Assembly: GCA_030156255.1 (NCBI GenBank)
Contig: JASGMV010000043.1
Location: 1-34,746, forward strand
Origin: Desulfovibrionales bacterium
GTDB lineage: Bacteria; Desulfobacterota; Desulfovibrionia; Desulfovibrionales; Desulfovibrionaceae
Direction: 5' to 3'
Length of the DNA stretch: 34,746 nt
The translations under genes were made by a program, and so were the position numbers. The notes under the pieces are model-generated. The model made no database searches. It was not told where the DNA came from and worked only from the letters and a program-made list of their open reading frames with translations. This document shows, piece after piece, positions 31,055 to 34,746 of this stretch (position 1 is its first letter; each line of letters begins with the position of its first letter).

Positions 31055-31089
31055 AAAAACAAATCCCCGCCGAGCGTTCGGCGGGGATT
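31055..31089 (-). terminator. Strong terminator after the 89-aa gene (minus strand)
   Basis: AATCCCCGCCGA-type arms (31062-31073 and 31078-31089) form a perfect 12-pair stem with loop GCGT or its complement. On the minus strand it is followed by TTTGTTTTT (31063-31055). On the plus strand CTTCTC follows, so termination favours minus. Confidence 0.88.
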
Positions 31090-31191
31090 CTTCTCGTTGT
31101 ACGGTCATGGCGCGGGAAACAGCCTGCTTTGCGTCGCAGCGGTCCGGGCGTTTACTCCCGCCATCTAGCGTCGCCCGTTAAACCTTGCGTG

Positions 31192-31461
31192 TCAGACCAA
31201 GCGTGCAGTCCCGCCGCAGCAGTAGGTTTCGATGAACCGCTCGATCTGGCGGCTCAAATCCTTGCAATCCACGCCACTGAGGTAGTTCTCCGCGTCTTCG
31301 GGGTCGATGTAGGTGGTCAACAAGTGATTTCCGGAACTCAACACCACGGACCATGCGTCTGCCTCTTCGTCGAACTCCAGACTGAGGGCGAGGCCGCGCC
31401 GCTCGATTTCCGGATAAAACGACTTGATCTTTTGCTCCAGCTCCAACTTGTCCACACGCAT
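31192..31461 (-). CDS. Conserved-looking hypothetical protein, 89 aa
   Basis: I do not recognise this small protein. It starts MRVDKLELEQKIK at ATG 31461, supported by GGGAGGG four bases away; the upstream open frame to 31512 is basic and lacks a ribosome site. It is predicted to be mixed alpha-beta with a charged N-terminal helix, a central LALSLEFDEEADAWSVVL strand pair and an acidic DPEDAENYL helix; the C-terminus holds a vicinal cysteine pair (YCCGG). No signal peptide. It lies 64 bases after the superoxide reductase gene on the same strand and may share its transcript, ending at the strong terminator 31055-31089. Confidence 0.65.
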   Translation of the reverse strand: MRVDKLELEQKIKSFYPEIERRGLALSLEFDEEADAWSVVLSSGNHLLTTYIDPEDAENYLSGVDCKDLSRQIERFIETYCCGGTARLV

Positions 31462-31525
31462 CAATCCCTCCCGGCAAACACGACGCCTCCTCAAACGTCT
31501 GTGGCTGTTCACGTTGGTCTCAGCC

Positions 31526-31918
31526 TTACGACACCTTGATTTCTTTGGAGCTTTCCCAAAGGCCGTGAATGTTGCAATAGGCCGACGCCACCAAGGTTCC
31601 GGCCTTTTTCGTCTTCATGGCGCAGGTCACGGCGTGGTGCGTGGTGACGGAGCCCTCGTTGGGGCCGGCCGCGGCTTCGGCGTGGGCGCAAAACTCGAAG
31701 GAGCCGACCTCCACCGCAAATTTCTCCCCTTCCGGCTTGAAGTAGAGTCGAATCCAACGGATATGGTGCTCCGTTGTGTTGGGGTGGGCGATCTCCTTGC
31801 CAAGGCTGACCTTGACCTCGAACAACTCGTCCGCGGCGACGCTGTCCGGACATTCGATAACCGGCACGTGTTTTTCGCTCTTCCAATCCGCACTCTGGAA
31901 CAGTTCTCCTACTTGCAT
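31526..31918 (-). CDS. Superoxide reductase, class II (neelaredoxin type)
   Basis: A 130-residue protein that reduces superoxide to hydrogen peroxide at a mononuclear Fe(His4Cys) centre. All motifs are present: EKHVP (catalytic Glu15-Lys16, ligand His17), HPNTTEHHI (ligands His45, His51) and CNIHG (ligands Cys115, His118). It lacks the N-terminal desulforedoxin-like domain of desulfoferrodoxin, which is encoded separately at 29825-29941. Peroxide it makes could be removed by Tpx at 29146-29658. ATG 31918 has AGGAG seven bases away; the longer frame from 31975 is not used. Confidence 0.95.
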   Translation of the reverse strand: MQVGELFQSADWKSEKHVPVIECPDSVAADELFEVKVSLGKEIAHPNTTEHHIRWIRLYFKPEGEKFAVEVGSFEFCAHAEAAAGPNEGSVTTHHAVTCAMKTKKAGTLVASAYCNIHGLWESSKEIKVS

Positions 31919-31983
31919 TGTCTCACTCCTGGGTTTGAAGGGTCCTGCGGGCTCCTGAACCATGCGCCCGCGCACAATTACCT

Positions 31984-32010
31984 AAAAAACAGAGGGCCGT
32001 TAGCGGACTC
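31984..32010 (-). terminator. Weak terminator after rpoH
   Basis: On the minus strand, GAG-T-CCG-CTAA-CGG-CC-CTC overlaps the rpoH stop and leads to TGTTTTTT (31990-31984). The stem is short, with an internal loop. Confidence 0.4.
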
Positions 32011-32923
32011 CTTCCAGAGTCTGGGCCCGAAGATGGTTCTGCAGCTTGGCTTTGAGCCGCACCTCCACCTGGCGGATGCGCTCCCTGGTGACCCCGTGGC
32101 GCTCCCCGATCTCCCGCAAGGTCGTGCCCTTGTCGGTCAGCAGCCGCTGGCGAAGGATGTCGCGCTCCTTGCCGTCCAGGCGCGGCAGGAAGGCCTCGAT
32201 GCGCTCCTGAATCACCTGGCTCATCTGTCGGCGCAGCACCACGCTTTCAGTAGGTTCGTCCTGGGACGGGAGCAGCTCCAGATAGGCGGTGCCCGAGTCT
32301 TCGCTCACCGGGCGGTCCAAGGACATGTCCGGTCCGCGCAGCCGGCCGTCCATGTCCACCACGTCCTGGACGTCGACGTCAAACTGTTCGGCCAGCTCTT
32401 CGGGGGTGGGTTCGTCCCCGTTGGCCCGCATCCGGTCCTGTTCGCGCTTGAGGTTGTAGAACAGCTTGCGCTGCTTCTGGTTGGTGCCGAGTTTGACCAA
32501 CCGCCAATTGTCCATGATGTACTTGCGCATGTGGGCTTTGATCCAATAGGCCGCGTACAATCCGAAACGTACGCCGCGATCCGGGTCGAATTTTTCGGCC
32601 GCTCGCATCAGGCCCATGTTACCCTCCTGAATCAAATCCAGCATGTTCTCGCGAAAACGGCGTTGAAACGACCCCGCAATCTTGACCACGAGCCGCAAGT
32701 GGGAGGTGACCAATTGGAACCGGGCCTTGGGGTCGTCCTGTTCGACGGCCCGCTTCGCCAGCTCCTGCTCGTCCTCGGCCGAAAGCACGGGATAACGATC
32801 GATCTGCTTGTAATACAACTGCAAGGAATCCTGAGAAAAGGAGTCCTTCTGCTTGCCCTTGAGTTTAAAAACGGATTTCGCCTCTTGTCCACTGAAGTCT
32901 TCAATATTCTTTGCGGTGTTCAT
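32000..32923 (-). CDS. rpoH: RNA polymerase heat-shock sigma factor (sigma-32 type)
   Basis: A 307-residue sigma-70-family factor. It has region 1.2/2 (YYKQIDRYPVLSAEDEQELAKRAVE; DLIQEGNMGLMRAAEKFDPDRGVRF; YAAYWIKAHMRKYIMDNWRLVKLGT) and the RpoH box QKQRKLFYNLKRE between regions 2 and 3. It ends in region 4.2 with a helix-turn-helix (TLREIGERHGVTRERIRQVEVRLKAKL). The RpoH box separates it from other group 3 factors. ATG 32923 has GGAGAG seven bases upstream; the frame is open to 33079 but lacks start support. It lies next to superoxide reductase on the same strand, so stress genes cluster here. Confidence 0.93.
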   Translation of the reverse strand: MNTAKNIEDFSGQEAKSVFKLKGKQKDSFSQDSLQLYYKQIDRYPVLSAEDEQELAKRAVEQDDPKARFQLVTSHLRLVVKIAGSFQRRFRENMLDLIQEGNMGLMRAAEKFDPDRGVRFGLYAAYWIKAHMRKYIMDNWRLVKLGTNQKQRKLFYNLKREQDRMRANGDEPTPEELAEQFDVDVQDVVDMDGRLRGPDMSLDRPVSEDSGTAYLELLPSQDEPTESVVLRRQMSQVIQERIEAFLPRLDGKERDILRQRLLTDKGTTLREIGERHGVTRERIRQVEVRLKAKLQNHLRAQTLEGVR

Positions 32924-33333
32924 GGACCAGCTCTCCACGCGGCCCGGTTTGTCCGGACCCTTTAGAGGTTGTCTTCCGCGCCGCTCGCCGACGGCGCCCG
33001 CGATCTGCGATAAATCTCGCCTTGAAGTCTCTTCCAGCCAGGCGCCCGATCCAACGCCGGGCCGCCGTTCCTTTTTCATGCTGCCATACTGTCGAAGCCG
33101 ACCGTCGATCGAAAGGTGGGAGTTTGGTGATTCTTCGGGGATACGAACCTACCCGACGCCGACCGGAAGCCGGATCGGCGACTTCGCGAACCGGGACATG
33201 CGATTTTTTGCGAAACGCCTTGATTCTCACCTTGCGCAGACCATTCGGTTGTGTATGTAATGCCGGACCATACGCCGCATTTCGCAGGCAACCGCCGGGT
33301 ATCACCCCGATTCGAAACTTCCGCGGAGGAGAT
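32924..33333. other. Divergent intergenic region between rpoH and the site-2 protease gene
   Basis: This 410-bp gap between divergent genes contains the promoters of both. A plus-strand candidate is at 33232-33261. The rpoH promoter and any long structured leader cannot be placed by eye. The frame on the minus strand stays open to 33079, but composition and the lack of ribosome site argue against an extended RpoH. Confidence 0.5.
33232..33261 (+). promoter_or_regulatory. Promoter candidate for the site-2 protease gene
   Basis: TTGCGC (33232-33237), 18 bases, TGTAAT (33256-33261); an overlapping TATGTA at 33254-33259 has a 16-base spacer. It lies about 70 bases before the ATG at 33334. Confidence 0.4.
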
Positions 33334-34464
33334 ATGTTTGAACATCGTTGGAGGCTGTTTCGGCTTTTCGGATTCGAGGTGTCCATCGATCCGAGCTGGA
33401 TCTTGATCGCCCTGCTGGTGACATGGTCGCTGGCCGAAGGATATTTTCCAAGCGCCCTGCCCGGACACGGCAAAGGGCTTTATTGGATCATGGGCGTGAT
33501 CGGCGCCGTCGGCATGTTCGTGTCCATCATTTTCCACGAATTCTGCCACTCCATCGTGGCCCGCCGCTACGGGCTGCCCATGAAAGGCATCACCCTGTTT
33601 CTTTTCGGCGGCGTGGCCCAAATGGGCGACGAGCCCAAAAGCGCCAAGGTCGAAATACTCATGGCCGCGGCCGGCCCCGCCGCCAGCATCGTGTTGGGAG
33701 GGATTTTTTTCGCGTTTTTCCAGCTGACGCGAAATCTGAGCGGCGCGATACCCGAATTGCTCGCCTTCCTGGCGGTCATCAACTGGATTCTGGCCGCCTT
33801 CAATCTGTTGCCGGCCTTTCCCCTGGACGGAGGACGCATCCTGCGCTCCATCCTGTGGTGGACGAAAAAGGACAAATCCTGGGCCACGTCCACGGCTTCG
33901 GCCATCGGCGTGGGCTTCGGCTGGGTCTTGATCATCCTGGGCGTGCTGCACATGCTCAAGGGCAATTTCCTCGGCGGCGTCTGGTATGCGTTGATCGGCA
34001 TGTTTCTCGGCGCCGCGGCCCGTTCCCAGGGCGCGGTGCAAGAGGCCCGCAGCCAGTTTCAAAGGCGAAAAGTATCGGACCTCATGACCGATGACCCCGT
34101 GGTCCTGCCCGCAGACGCCACGATCCGGGAAGTATTGGAAGACCATCTGCTCAAGCAGGATTTTAAATTCTACCCGGTCGTGCAGGACGGACGTCTTGCC
34201 GGCTGCATTTCCACCAAGACCATCAAACAGACGCCGCCCGAGCAATGGGACGCAACCAAAGTCATGGAGAGGGCCCAATCCTGCGGGAGGTCCAACGCCG
34301 TGTCTCCGGACGCCAGCGCGGCCGAGGCGCTGAAGACCATGCAAGACAACAGCCTGCGACGTCTGCTCGTCGTCCGGGGTGAAAAGCTGGAGGGCGTTGT
34401 CACCCTGCGCGACATCCTGGGCGAAAAGGCGTGGATCGAGAAAATCGATGGCGTCGCGGATTGA
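33334..34464 (+). CDS. Site-2 protease family (M50) metalloprotease with CBS domains
   Basis: A 376-residue intramembrane zinc protease. About six membrane helices fill residues 15-225. The active site is HEFCH (zinc His68, Glu69, His72) with the second motif FNLLPAFPLDGGR (Asp165). The C-terminal part, about 245-370, is a CBS pair (RKVSDLMTDDPVVLPADATI; VSPDASAAEALKTMQDNSLRRLLVV), as in the rhomboid-free SpoIVFB-like group where CBS domains sense ATP or other nucleotides. ATG 33334 has GGAGGA just upstream. It is divergent from rpoH. Substrates are probably membrane-bound regulators such as anti-sigma factors; none is identifiable here. Confidence 0.92.
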   Translation: MFEHRWRLFRLFGFEVSIDPSWILIALLVTWSLAEGYFPSALPGHGKGLYWIMGVIGAVGMFVSIIFHEFCHSIVARRYGLPMKGITLFLFGGVAQMGDEPKSAKVEILMAAAGPAASIVLGGIFFAFFQLTRNLSGAIPELLAFLAVINWILAAFNLLPAFPLDGGRILRSILWWTKKDKSWATSTASAIGVGFGWVLIILGVLHMLKGNFLGGVWYALIGMFLGAAARSQGAVQEARSQFQRRKVSDLMTDDPVVLPADATIREVLEDHLLKQDFKFYPVVQDGRLAGCISTKTIKQTPPEQWDATKVMERAQSCGRSNAVSPDASAAEALKTMQDNSLRRLLVVRGEKLEGVVTLRDILGEKAWIEKIDGVAD

Positions 34465-34746
34465 CCTTTCCCGCAGGCGCCTCGCATCGAGCAGTCGTTC
34501 ATTCCGCAGATAGCGATGTTGCGACTCCTCCAAGACGCCGCTGCGCCTTCCAATAAAACAAAATTGAACGAAAGGCGCGGCTGCGCATTTTCACGGACGC
34601 CGTGTTGAAGCCGGGGAGGGGACCTCCCCGGCCAATCACTGCTTCATCCCTATTGCTTCGCGCCATTCGTATTCCTATCTTCTTTCGAGCGGCGCGGCGT
34701 ACGCCGCAAAGCAACGCCGTGCGCAAACTCAGCATGAGACGAGGAG
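34465..34746. other. Right-end non-coding tail with GC hairpin
   Basis: After the protease gene there is no convincing gene. A perfect ten-pair hairpin, 34610-34619 with 34623-34632 (CCGGGGAGG arms), has a three-base loop and no T-run. The window ends in GACGAGGAG, which looks like a ribosome site for a gene starting just outside. Confidence 0.45.

Noticed and set aside
34610-34632. Hairpin near the right end as a terminator or tRNA arm
   Set aside because: No T-run on either strand and no cloverleaf around it.

Overview
The window is about 34.7 kb of GC-rich bacterial chromosome, densely coding on both strands. The gene set points to an anaerobic sulfate-reducer-type deltaproteobacterium (Desulfobacterota, Desulfovibrionales-like). 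The clues are a free-standing 38-residue desulforedoxin, a class II superoxide reductase (neelaredoxin type), a phenylacetate-CoA-ligase/ACT pair, a HADAD-type metallo-beta-lactamase protein with ACT domains, and an apparent UGA-decoded selenoprotein. I see no rRNA, tRNA, CRISPR array, insertion sequence or phage gene; it reads as core chromosome.

Layout. 0-3.2 kb: M20 hydrolase and mnmG. 3.2-3.6 kb: a small secreted or anchored protein with its own promoter and a tandemly duplicated 3' end. 3.7-6.7 kb: an Mla-like lipid-transport operon (MlaE permease, a catalytically degenerate MlaF-like protein, MlaD/MCE protein, lipoprotein). 6.9-12.1 kb: corC/hlyC-like gene, lnt, prfB with the classic +1 frameshift, a diguanylate cyclase and a MinD/ParA-type ATPase. 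12.2-14.4 kb: an HU/IHF-like protein, a secreted UshA-like selenoprotein candidate translationally coupled to it, and dapA. 14.4-16.1 kb: an ACT + metallo-beta-lactamase fusion. 16.4-20.2 kb: a PhoR-like sensor kinase, a Pit phosphate transporter and a DUF47/PhoU-like protein. 20.4-23.2 kb (minus): nitroreductase-RsfS fusion, gpmI and a zinc-ribbon protein. 23.5-25.7 kb: paaK-type ligase, tandem ACT protein, HPt protein. 26.0-28.9 kb (minus): M23 peptidase, PilZ protein, MotB. 29.1-32.9 kb: thiol peroxidase and desulforedoxin (+), then SDR oxidoreductase, a small unknown, superoxide reductase and rpoH (minus). 33.3-34.5 kb: site-2-type protease with CBS domains.

How the genes work together. 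Several blocks concern the cell envelope (Mla-like lipid transport, Lnt, CorC, M23 peptidase, site-2 protease). One block concerns phosphate uptake (sensor kinase, Pit, DUF47). One concerns oxygen and peroxide defence (Tpx, desulforedoxin, superoxide reductase, with rpoH next door). Translation is represented by MnmG, RF2 and RsfS.

Most notable signals: (1) an in-frame TGA at 12636-12638 giving a CPTU motif, followed at the right distance by a strong SECIS-like hairpin; (2) an MlaF-like protein in which every ATPase motif is altered; (3) a 58-bp tandem duplication at the end of a small gene, with a CCC-TAG junction where a +1 shift would restore a second peptide repeat; (4) a structured repeat in two copies flanking the dapA/ACT-MBL block; (5) a nitroreductase-RsfS fusion. 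All calls come from reading the sequence; no database search was run.
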